Of a DNA stretch of 64,000 nt, positions 45,306 to 53,602 are shown one piece after another (within the stretch, counting starts at the first letter, position 1; each line of letters opens with the position of its first letter). The position numbers and the translations under genes are program-made. The notes below the pieces were generated by a model. That model did not search any database. It was given only the letters and a program-made list of their open reading frames with translations, and was not told where the DNA came from. This DNA comes from Streptomyces sp. NRRL F-5630 (GTDB taxonomy: Bacteria; Actinomycetota; Actinomycetes; Streptomycetales; Streptomycetaceae), in contig NZ_JOGO01000017.1 of the NCBI RefSeq assembly GCF_000719475.1, forward strand, positions 31,879-95,878, read 5' to 3'.

Positions 45306-45479
45306 CTACTGCCAGGCTCCGGGCGCGGCGCGGACTGTGGCTCGGACGGTCTGCTCGTAGTCCTGGTGGCCGGTGGCGGCGCAGTGCCCGACGATCCAGC
45401 GCGTCAGCTCGTTCGGGGTGTGCAGGGACAGGGGTTGACGGCACAGTTGTGTTTCCTCAGCGGTGACGCAGAGCGCCAT
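45306..45479 (-). CDS. Possible small protein (57 residues)
   Basis: ATG at 45479 to TAG at 45306. It reads MALCVTAEETQLCRQPLSLH, then TPNELTRWIVGHCAATGHQD and YEQTVRATVRAAPGAWQ. The composition is more protein-like than the neighbouring shadows, with three Cys and two His after the start. No ribosome site is visible and no family is recognised. It could be a decayed piece of a larger gene. Confidence 0.35.
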   Translation of the reverse strand: MALCVTAEETQLCRQPLSLHTPNELTRWIVGHCAATGHQDYEQTVRATVRAAPGAWQ

Positions 45480-45603
45480 GAAGGCCCGTCGGCAGGGCCA
45501 GAGGGTCCGAACGGCGGATCGCGCTGCCGACGCCGTCCCGCGCTTCCCGGAACAGCACCGGACGTGGCAGCGCCGAGAACGCGATCCGGAAGGGACAGCC
45601 TGA

Positions 45604-45963
45604 CAGGACAGCGGCTACGTGATCAGCCGGCCCGACGGCGCTCCGATCGAAGGGTCCACCCTCACCCGGTACTTCAACGCCCTTCTCCATCGAGCCGGGC
45701 TCCGCCGCATCCGGTTCCACGATCTCCGCCGCCACTCAAGGGCGACTCTCCTCCTGGAACAGGGAGTGGAACTCGTCGTGATCAAGGAGCTGTTGGGGCA
45801 CGCCCACATCGGCGTCACTGCCACCGTGTACGCCCACGTCAGGCTTCGCCTCCAACGCGACGCCATCGACCTCCTCGGCCACGCGCTCCGCAACGCCGCC
45901 GAGATCACCGGCAAGCCCAACGACGGGGACGAACCACCCCTCGTCGGATCAACCGTCCGCTGA
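45604..45963 (+). pseudogene. C-terminal remnant of a tyrosine recombinase (integrase)
   Basis: About 119 codons from the stop at 45601-45603 to the TGA at 45961-45963. DSGYVISRPDGAPIEGSTLT is the strand region before the catalytic domain. RFHDLRRHSRATLLLEQGV holds the HxxR box, and IKELLGHAHIGVTATVYAHV holds the LLGH and catalytic Tyr box. The N-terminal core-binding domain and first catalytic Arg region are missing. The fragment most resembles pSAM2-type or phage integrases. It marks a former integrated element next to the toxin locus. Confidence 0.88.
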
Positions 45964-46079
45964 CGTTGCCGTCAACTACTGCTGTCAAGCACCCCAGAAG
46001 CCCCGCCAGGACTTACCTGACGGGACCTCAACTTCGCTGTTGCTATCCAGCGCGAGGGTTGCGGGATCTGGCAGTGAGG

Positions 46080-46586
46080 CTACACCTCACCCTCCAACCA
46101 ACGTTCGAATGGCGCGGCCTCTGACAGCTCGGAATTGATCGCCTTCAGCCCTCTGGCGAAATCTTCGGCCAATTTCGAGAGCATCGCAACTAGCTCACTC
46201 TGCGTAATGCTCTCGCGCTCCGGGTTCGGAACCCAATCGGTCCGCGAATCACAGTGGATCATCACGAGATCCCCACTTGGACGGAAGGTCAAAGTCCTCT
46301 CGATGCCTTGCGAGTAAAGATCCACCTCAACTTCGCGGCCTCCCCGCACACTCACCAGAAGCGACGGAAGTTGCTCCATGAAGGCAGACAGGTCATACGC
46401 CACATCGAGCGGCCACTCATCATTCCCGAAGCCGCCAATGTGGAATCTTCCGCCTCCAACATCGGAGAGGGCGCTACACGCCTCCATGACTAGGGTTTCG
46501 TATTCGCCACCCGGCTCCAGACTCGCCGAAGCAGGGGTTAGGGCACCTGACGGCACGGCCAGATTGAACGACACTGAGAAGCTCAT
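46080..46586 (-). CDS. Probable immunity protein for the RHS toxin
   Basis: 168 residues, ATG at 46586, 12 bases after the toxin stop with a GGTTGGAG-like site in the gap. The sequence starts MSFSVSFNLAVPSGALTPAS and contains DVGGGRFHIGGFGNDEWPLD and LSKLAEDFARGLKAINSEL. No family was recognised. Position, size, cytoplasmic character and lower GC content than the surrounding genes fit an immunity gene for the C-terminal toxin upstream. The exact immunity family is unknown. Confidence 0.7.
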   Translation of the reverse strand: MSFSVSFNLAVPSGALTPASASLEPGGEYETLVMEACSALSDVGGGRFHIGGFGNDEWPLDVAYDLSAFMEQLPSLLVSVRGGREVEVDLYSQGIERTLTFRPSGDLVMIHCDSRTDWVPNPERESITQSELVAMLSKLAEDFARGLKAINSELSEAAPFERWLEGEV

Positions 46587-46598
46587 CTCTCCAACCTC

Positions 46599-49500
46599 CT
46601 AGTTCGGGCCAATGATCGGGAATCCCGTCTTGTATAGACCGTTTGGACTCGGGACGACCGTAGCTGCACGCGCCTGGGAAATGCTTCCATCCGGCATGAT
46701 CACCTGCCCCATTCCCTCCGGGATCTGCACCGACCTGGGACCGGCTCCTTCGACATGAAGCCCCTTGAGGAAATCTGCAGCAGCGTCATTGTCCAACCAT
46801 TGACCTTGCTGGTTCCCAGTACTGCGGGCACGATCAGTCAGAGCCTTCGTGTTCTTCGCCCCAGCGCCATGAGTCTTGAATGTGTGACCCCACGTTTTCA
46901 CGCTATTGGAAGCCCAGTTCACACACCCATTGCTGTTGTGAACCAAGACCGGTGTCTGGCCAGCAAGCACATAGTACGTGTGCAGGCCCTCGATTGTCAG
47001 ATCGTACGTCCGCTGATGCTCGGTGAAGTGCCGGACTGAACTAACTCGGGCCGCCTTCCCATCCGAGTCGCGAAGTAGCTCGCCCCGTCTCAAATCGCTG
47101 ACTTCGACCCACGTACCGCGATTGAGGGACCAGAAGGGGTGCGTGTCTGTCGCAGTTATACTGGAATTCTCGCGGTCACCATGAATGGACAGTCGCGTGA
47201 AATCCTTGTCATCTTCTGTGACGATTACTGCGAGCACTTTACGAGGCGCAGCTCTTCCGGTTTTCGGGTCGGTTGCGAGAACCATATCGCCCAACGCGAT
47301 ATCTTCCAGCTTTTTCACGCCTCCGTCTGCCAGTTGGATTTCCGTCTCGGGAAGGAAGCTGTGGAGATCGCAGCCCTTCAGGGCTCTACCCAGAGGGCTT
47401 TTCACACCTCGAATCTCGGATGCGAGCCCCGCTCTTGCCGACGCACCTCCCCCCTTGGGCCCCTCGGGTCCAAGAGACAGCGTCTTGGCGGCATCAATAC
47501 TGATACCGTAATCTCTGAGGTCTTTCGAGCATTCGATTTCGCGATGGAGCGCACAGATGTTCGCCGCGACAGAAACCACGTTTTCCCAGTAAACGGTGCC
47601 CTTTTTGTACTGCTCCTCCATGTCCGCACGGAATTCCTCAAGCCATGTTTCGGCCTGCCGCGGATTGGCGGCCAATCTTTCTACGCTGGCAGTGATCTGC
47701 TTCCGCGTTTCACGGTTCTCATCACGCCTGATGGTTTCGAGGTCATTCCTGTAAGAGACCAAAGAGCTGGCACCAGCATTGACCTTTCCATGCCTCTCCG
47801 GCGGGCACGTGTAATAGCACCCACCGATGCCGACGCCTCCCGGAGGCTTGCCCAGATTCTTGGGCTTTTTTTGCCCCTTGGCGGGTACGCAGCGTCCCCA
47901 GCCGTCGTCTGCGCACAGGCCGCTCGGGTCCGAGTGCGTGACAGGGTTGTTCCCGCTATACGCGTATCCGTTGATCTGCTGGGAGTCGGTGAGGTCCATG
48001 ATCGGGTCAACGCTGACGAAGCGGCCCGTCTGGGGGTCGTACTCGCGGGCTCCGAGGTGCTGAAGCCCCGTTTCCTCGGTGTCGTCGGTGCCGCCCACGA
48101 AGCCCTTGGTGCTGGGCCAGTTGTCGGGGGTTGTGCCGCGTGGTTGCCCGAAGGGGGTGGTGCGGCGTTGCTGGACGGCGAGGGTGTTGGCCTGGATGGC
48201 GAGCTGGCCGGTGCCTTGATGGTCGGGGACGGTGTAGCTGATGGTTCCGTCGTCGGCCTGGATGGCGGTGACGCCGCCCAGGTCGGTGTACCGGGTGGCC
48301 TTCGCCTGTGTGGCGTCCTTGGCCAGCGTCACTTCAGTGCTGCCGAGGTAGAGCGTGGTCTCGGTGGGGGTGCGGGCGATGAGGCGGTTGCCGTCAGCGT
48401 CGTAGAGGTACGACGTGGTCTTGCCGTCGTCGTCGGTGACAGAGGCGAGGTGGTCCTCGGCGTCCCACTTGAGGGTTTGGCCAGGGCGTTTGTCGGTGTT
48501 GCCGACCTCGTCGTAGTGGTACTCGTCGAGGCGCTGCCCGGCAGGACCGGTGGTTTCCGCGCTCGTGAGCGTGTGAGGACGGGTATCGCCGGGGGCTGGA
48601 TAGGTGTAATTCGTTGTGGTGTCCGCGAGGCCTTGTTCGCTGACGGTGTGCTGGATCTGGGTCTTCCGGTTGCCCGTGTCGTCGTACTTGAAGGTCTGCC
48701 AGTACGGGGCCGGCCCCCCGAGCGTCGCGACCGCGGGGCTTCCCGCGCAGGTCGTCGTGCCCTGTGCCCACGCCTCGGTGAGCCTGCCGAGGTAGTCGTA
48801 GATGTAGCACTGGCTGTCAGTACCGGTGCGGGAGACGTCGGCGACCGAGGTGATGTTGCCGGCCTCGTCGTAGTGGTAAGTGGCGGAGCGGTCGACGCCC
48901 GGCTGCTGGTTGCGCTGGACGGTCTGGTTGGCGAGGCGACGTGTGCCGTGCTCGTAGGTGTTCTTGATCTTCGTGTTCGTCGTCGAGCTGCCCGTCGGGC
49001 CGACGGTCAGTGTGTCCAGCTGTCCGATGTAGTTGTGGGTGAGTACGGCCTGGACGCCAGCGGTTCCTACTGTCTTGGGCCACAGCAGGTCATCGTCGTA
49101 GGAATTGACCACGGATGCTGTGGGCAGCGAGCCAGCAACCGGGTAGCTCGTCTGGTTGACCAGACCGGAGGGCAGATAGGTGGTGGCCGACCGGTAGGGC
49201 TTGGCGAGTTGCTCACCCTCGACCGGCGGGATGGTCACCGCAGTCTGGGTCGCCCTGCCCTGCGGGTCGTATTTGAGGATCTCGGAGGTGTACTTGTTGT
49301 CGTTGTCCACGCGTGTGGACTTCGTGAGCCGCCCCTTGCCGTACTGGAGGGAGTCGTACGCCCACTGCGCACGCAACGTCCCGGTCGCTGTGCCCTCACG
49401 CAATTCCGTCTGCCTGCCGAGCCCGTCGTAGGCGTAGTACAGGCTGATTTTCCTGGCGTCCGTGGTGTGGTCGACCTGGTTACGGTCGTCGTACGCCGTG

Positions 49501-52500
49501 ACCGTGGTCCCCTTGTCCGGGTCAGTGCTGGTGACCTGCCGCCCCTGCTGGTCATACGCGTACGTCCAGTTATTGCCGACGGGGTCGGTGACCTTGGAGA
49601 GCTGTCCACGTGCGTCGTAGCTGTAACGGGTGGCGTCGAAGGCGGCGTTGACATCGCGCGTCTTGAGCTGCCGCAGTTCCGTGGTGCGGCCGCGAGCATC
49701 ATTGATCGCCGTAGTCGCGGTAGCGCCGGCAGGTGGGATGACGGTGGTGCGGTCGCCCCCGTAGATACTCTTCGTCGTGCTCACGACGGTGCTGTGATCC
49801 GCATTGCCCGCGAGCAACTGCTCCTGAGTAACACGTCCGAGTCCGTCGTAGACGGTGTGGGTCTGCGAATCCACTGACAGCGCGTCATTCGGCAGGAATA
49901 GACTGGAGGAGGGGCCGCCGGTCGTGTAATACGAATTAAAACTCTTCTCGACCAGTCCCCGCTCGTCATAAAAGGTGTCCGCGACGATCATGCCACCCTC
50001 AGGACCCGGAGATTGTGTCTGCCGCGGGCGCAGAAGGCCGTCGTAGAGCGTGTAGTTCGGCCTGGTCGGACCGCCCTTGTTGTTCAGGGTCACCTCACTG
50101 ACCGCAGTAGGCTTCCCCTCTGCGATCTCGTACGTGTACGCATAATCCGGCCGGTCCGTTCGGTGCCGTCCGGGTACCCACATCTTCGTGGTCCGCCCAA
50201 GCGCGTCGTACTCCGTGTACTGGTCCACACCGTTGGCATCCGTCGACGTGACCGGCAAACCGCGCAACGGGTCAAGAGTCTGGGTCGTGGTGAGGCTCGT
50301 GGCAGCGTCACCGGCCTTGGCTGGTGGAGAGGTGTTCTTGACCTGAGTGGGAAAGCCAGTCGTCGGGCTGTACGCCGTCGTCGTCGTACGACCGTCGGCC
50401 CGCGCTGAACGCACCGGCGTGCCGTTGCCCTCCACGGTGACGTTCGCGGACAGGTCCGTCGTGGTAAGCGCGCGACCGTACGTGTCGTAGCTGGTCTCGG
50501 CTTCTAGGTAGGTTGCCTTCGTTCCCGCGTAAGACTTCAGCGTGGCAGAACGAGTCGCGTCCCCCTTGGTCGGCGCTTCCCCGTAAGCTCCGCCATCAAA
50601 GGCGGTACGAACGTCGAAGAGGACATCCTTGGTCCGGTCGATCGTTGCCGTGCAGGCGGTGGACAGCGTCTCAGCACGGGAAACAAGCGAGAGGATGTTG
50701 TCCGTGTAGGTCGTCAGGGTGCAGCTGTCGTCATCCGGTGTACTGATGTCCCCCAGGTCATTGACCTTGACTGGCCTCCCGGCGACGGTGTCGTAGGTGG
50801 TCTCGCTCTTCGTGGTGCGCCACTTGGCGCCGGCGCCGTCATCCAGAGAGGTCCAGTTCGTGGCCTGCGCGGTACCGACGAAGTTCGCGGTGACGGTGCC
50901 CCAGTCGCGTTCTTTCTTCGCTGTCTCGTACTTCCACGGGCGGCTCACCATCTTGGCGAGGATCCTCCCCCCCGGCTTGTCGTACGTCACCGTCTTGTAG
51001 ACGGCACCCGCGAACGGTGCAAGGTCAGCGATCTCCTCGCCCTCATCAGCGCCAAGGCCGACGCTGACCCTCTTGGCGCCGCCGGAAGCACCTTTGCGGT
51101 CACCGTCCATGCCTCGCAGGAAGTAGGTGTCCGCCTGCGACTTCATGCCGTCGCTGCCACCGGTCAGGACTCGGGTCTGACCGTAACCGCGCCATTGGTC
51201 CCAGGTTCGGTACTTCTTCTCGGTCAGGCTGTCGGAGTCGTTGTAGTGCCAGGACGCGGGGCCTATGTACTCGTAGCGCGTGATCATATCTACCGCGCCC
51301 CCAGTACGGTCCGACGCAGTTACCTGCGTGGTGACGTACTTGTTGAACCACTGCACCTCGGTGATCGGCGAGTCCGGGTCTTGGTCGAGGTAAACCGGAT
51401 AGCACCGGGTGGAGTTCGTTTCCGGCTTGGGAAGGGCAGAGGCTTCGCAGGCGGGCTCGGAGTAGGTGACGTTGACATGACTGCCGGTGTCCCCGTCGAT
51501 CGTGGAGAGGCGGGACTTGATGAAGGGCGCGTAGCCGTCGCCCGTCTTGTCGAGCCGGTTGGGGAGCTGGTCGTAGGCAAAAGTTGTCTTCGGCAAGGTG
51601 ATCGATTGGCTGGCGGCCTGGCCTGTGTGCTGGATGCTGTCGAGCAGGAGCTGATACTCCGTGTCCGCCATGCCCCACTTGTGGGTCAGCGACCAACTGT
51701 CGACCTTGCCGTACGTTCCATCCGGCTTGAGCACCTGTGTTGTAATGCCTGTCAGGCGCTTACGGGTCCAGAAAGTCGGGGAGAAACGGCCCTGATCGCA
51801 TTTGGCGCCCGAGTCGCAGTTCAAGTCCCACGGGGTGTCATACCAGTAGGTCGACTTGTCCTTGATCGTGGACGCCTCGCATGTGACTCCGGACTGCGGC
51901 AGACACCTTTCCGCGTTGGAGAGAGAAATCTGCGCGAGGGGTTTGGCATCATAGACCTTGTCGGACTTCAGCCCGTAGTCGATGCGGTCCAGGTAACCTC
52001 CGCGCGTATATGTGGTGTTGTCGTCGGCCTTGAGATTGCGGCCGTAGCTGTTGGTTTCCTTCGTGTAGTGGTACGTCATCGCGTTGCCGTGCGTGTCGAC
52101 GACGTAGTCGAGATTCCAGCGCCAGCCCTGAGAGCAGTACGAGGAGGCGAAGTCGTCCTTGTGGCAGGGCTCGCCCGTGTTGTTGCCGAAGACGGGCACC
52201 GTCCACACCGAGTTCGTGACCTCGTTGCCCGACGCGTAGCCGGGGAGGCGGTTGTAGCCGTAGTAGTAGCGCGTGCCGTCCGGGGTGGTCACCCGCCAGT
52301 ACTCGCCGTCCGCGTCCCCATTCGCGCGGGCCGTATCCCGTAGGCGGTCGATGCGGGTGCCGTCGTCCTGCTGAAGCTTGAAAGAGTCTGTACCGGTCGG
52401 GACGAGTTCGCCACCCTTGCCGTTAAAAGACAGGAACGCGTTGTCGTAGTCCCAGCACAGGTCGCCGGGCCGGACGCCGTCACCGTTCTTCTTCTCTCCG

Positions 52501-53531
52501 TCATCCGAACACGGTGCATAGCGGCGTTCAATGGCGCCGGTCCCCAGGTCGAAGCCGTCACCGACCCACGAACTTTGGTTGTTGCTGTTCGAGGTCCGCC
52601 CGTCGATCGAAGCGGAGGAATAGGCCAGGTTCAGGCCCGGCGCAAGGCCCCCCGGCACGTCAGGAACGCCGAAGTCGTAGGTCCAGTTGAAGTCACCGGA
52701 GTTGAGGTTGGTGCTCCACGAGGCCGAGTCAGCAAGCGAAGAGGCCTTGAAATCACCCTTTTCCCCATCTGCGTCCGCCTCAGCGGCGAGCACCGTCGGG
52801 CCAGAAGGGGACAGGGGCACCGCAGCGGCCGAAACGGCCTTCGCCGAGACGTCATTACGCGATGCGACGGGCGTCGCCGTACGGCAAGTGTCCTTCTCAG
52901 GGCTGGTCAGCACACACGCCGGGTACGAGACGAGGTGGAGCCGGGAAGCGTAGGAGCCCCCATAGGCGCTGGCGAAAGAGGTGTAGTCGACGCCGACAGC
53001 AACGGCGCCGGCCTTGTTCTTCCCGCCGGACTCGGCCGCCTGGGGGGCCAGGGTGAAGAGCAGTCCCTTGACCCCGGCCTTCTGGGTACGGGCCTGGCTG
53101 ATGACCTCCGTCTCCACCGTGCCCTGGGCGGGGGTGGGCATCGTGTCGGCCTTCGCCGCAGTCCGTGCCTTGGCCGCGGCTGCCGGGGCGACCGGGGCGA
53201 GGCTGATGGGGCTCGTCCCGGTCCGCCTCAGATGCTTGGTTCCCGTCCCCCCGGCTGTGTCCACCTTTATCGTGTGCCGTCCGGCCTCGGGCCAACTGTG
53301 CGCAGGTGTCTTCGGGTGGACGGGGATCTTGTCCTTGCCGCGAGGCTCGGCCATGCTCCCGCGCTCGCCCTTGACCGGGCGATCGGTGGACACCTGCGCG
53401 GCAGCCGGGTCCGGCGCGGCTTGGGCGGGTGAGGCGGCGGCCTGTATCAGACCGGCCGCGAGCGCGCCGCTCAGCAGCACCGACAGCCGCCGTCTGACGA
53501 CACGTATGCGTCGGGACGTTCGGGATTTCAT
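46599..53531 (-). CDS. RHS-repeat polymorphic toxin with HINT domain
   Basis: 2310 residues from the ATG at 53531; a TTG at 53576 lacks a ribosome site. A signal peptide (RRLSVLLSGALAAGLIQAAA) is followed by a long beta-rich region and many YD/RHS repeats (for example YDEAGNITSVADVSRTG and YDADGNRLIARTPTETTLYL). The RHS core box is GAREYDPQTGRFVSVDPIMD with YAYSGNNPVTHSDPSGL. A HINT autoprocessing domain at about 2052-2200 starts CDLHSFLPETEIQLADG, contains THPFWSLNRGTWVEV and ends TPVLVHNS. The last 110 residues are the toxin, starting NGCVNWASNSVKTWGHTFKT, with His residues that could be catalytic in an RNase-type fold. It lies downstream of the LamG protein gene. Confidence 0.9.
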   Translation of the reverse strand: MKSRTSRRIRVVRRRLSVLLSGALAAGLIQAAASPAQAAPDPAAAQVSTDRPVKGERGSMAEPRGKDKIPVHPKTPAHSWPEAGRHTIKVDTAGGTGTKHLRRTGTSPISLAPVAPAAAAKARTAAKADTMPTPAQGTVETEVISQARTQKAGVKGLLFTLAPQAAESGGKNKAGAVAVGVDYTSFASAYGGSYASRLHLVSYPACVLTSPEKDTCRTATPVASRNDVSAKAVSAAAVPLSPSGPTVLAAEADADGEKGDFKASSLADSASWSTNLNSGDFNWTYDFGVPDVPGGLAPGLNLAYSSASIDGRTSNSNNQSSWVGDGFDLGTGAIERRYAPCSDDGEKKNGDGVRPGDLCWDYDNAFLSFNGKGGELVPTGTDSFKLQQDDGTRIDRLRDTARANGDADGEYWRVTTPDGTRYYYGYNRLPGYASGNEVTNSVWTVPVFGNNTGEPCHKDDFASSYCSQGWRWNLDYVVDTHGNAMTYHYTKETNSYGRNLKADDNTTYTRGGYLDRIDYGLKSDKVYDAKPLAQISLSNAERCLPQSGVTCEASTIKDKSTYWYDTPWDLNCDSGAKCDQGRFSPTFWTRKRLTGITTQVLKPDGTYGKVDSWSLTHKWGMADTEYQLLLDSIQHTGQAASQSITLPKTTFAYDQLPNRLDKTGDGYAPFIKSRLSTIDGDTGSHVNVTYSEPACEASALPKPETNSTRCYPVYLDQDPDSPITEVQWFNKYVTTQVTASDRTGGAVDMITRYEYIGPASWHYNDSDSLTEKKYRTWDQWRGYGQTRVLTGGSDGMKSQADTYFLRGMDGDRKGASGGAKRVSVGLGADEGEEIADLAPFAGAVYKTVTYDKPGGRILAKMVSRPWKYETAKKERDWGTVTANFVGTAQATNWTSLDDGAGAKWRTTKSETTYDTVAGRPVKVNDLGDISTPDDDSCTLTTYTDNILSLVSRAETLSTACTATIDRTKDVLFDVRTAFDGGAYGEAPTKGDATRSATLKSYAGTKATYLEAETSYDTYGRALTTTDLSANVTVEGNGTPVRSARADGRTTTTAYSPTTGFPTQVKNTSPPAKAGDAATSLTTTQTLDPLRGLPVTSTDANGVDQYTEYDALGRTTKMWVPGRHRTDRPDYAYTYEIAEGKPTAVSEVTLNNKGGPTRPNYTLYDGLLRPRQTQSPGPEGGMIVADTFYDERGLVEKSFNSYYTTGGPSSSLFLPNDALSVDSQTHTVYDGLGRVTQEQLLAGNADHSTVVSTTKSIYGGDRTTVIPPAGATATTAINDARGRTTELRQLKTRDVNAAFDATRYSYDARGQLSKVTDPVGNNWTYAYDQQGRQVTSTDPDKGTTVTAYDDRNQVDHTTDARKISLYYAYDGLGRQTELREGTATGTLRAQWAYDSLQYGKGRLTKSTRVDNDNKYTSEILKYDPQGRATQTAVTIPPVEGEQLAKPYRSATTYLPSGLVNQTSYPVAGSLPTASVVNSYDDDLLWPKTVGTAGVQAVLTHNYIGQLDTLTVGPTGSSTTNTKIKNTYEHGTRRLANQTVQRNQQPGVDRSATYHYDEAGNITSVADVSRTGTDSQCYIYDYLGRLTEAWAQGTTTCAGSPAVATLGGPAPYWQTFKYDDTGNRKTQIQHTVSEQGLADTTTNYTYPAPGDTRPHTLTSAETTGPAGQRLDEYHYDEVGNTDKRPGQTLKWDAEDHLASVTDDDGKTTSYLYDADGNRLIARTPTETTLYLGSTEVTLAKDATQAKATRYTDLGGVTAIQADDGTISYTVPDHQGTGQLAIQANTLAVQQRRTTPFGQPRGTTPDNWPSTKGFVGGTDDTEETGLQHLGAREYDPQTGRFVSVDPIMDLTDSQQINGYAYSGNNPVTHSDPSGLCADDGWGRCVPAKGQKKPKNLGKPPGGVGIGGCYYTCPPERHGKVNAGASSLVSYRNDLETIRRDENRETRKQITASVERLAANPRQAETWLEEFRADMEEQYKKGTVYWENVVSVAANICALHREIECSKDLRDYGISIDAAKTLSLGPEGPKGGGASARAGLASEIRGVKSPLGRALKGCDLHSFLPETEIQLADGGVKKLEDIALGDMVLATDPKTGRAAPRKVLAVIVTEDDKDFTRLSIHGDRENSSITATDTHPFWSLNRGTWVEVSDLRRGELLRDSDGKAARVSSVRHFTEHQRTYDLTIEGLHTYYVLAGQTPVLVHNSNGCVNWASNSVKTWGHTFKTHGAGAKNTKALTDRARSTGNQQGQWLDNDAAADFLKGLHVEGAGPRSVQIPEGMGQVIMPDGSISQARAATVVPSPNGLYKTGFPIIGPN

Positions 53532-53602
53532 CAAGACGTCTTTCCGTACGGGCGCCCGGTGACCGGGCACGGTCAAGAACGAGAGAAGGGTGAGCTGTGC
53601 GG

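Larger units (their letters stand above)
45230..45985. repeat. Pair of short imperfect direct repeats flanking the integrase remnant
   Basis: GTTGCCGTCGCTACTGCCGT (from 45230) and GTTGCCGTCAACTACTGCTG (from 45965) are alike and each contains an internal TGCCGTC/TG(C/T)(C/T)GTCA doublet. The second copy follows immediately after the integrase stop. They bracket the remnant region and may be ends left by an element. Confidence 0.45.

Noticed and set aside
45010..45444. Minus-strand ORF ending in GGNFLWGDRGSRQQG, considered a regulator or tmRNA-linked gene
   Set aside because: There is no domain, and the tmRNA 3' end (TTCGATTCCC-type T arm) is absent.
47139..49877. Plus-strand ORF of 912 codons inside the RHS gene
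   Set aside because: It lies antisense to RHS repeats, with no domain or ribosome site.
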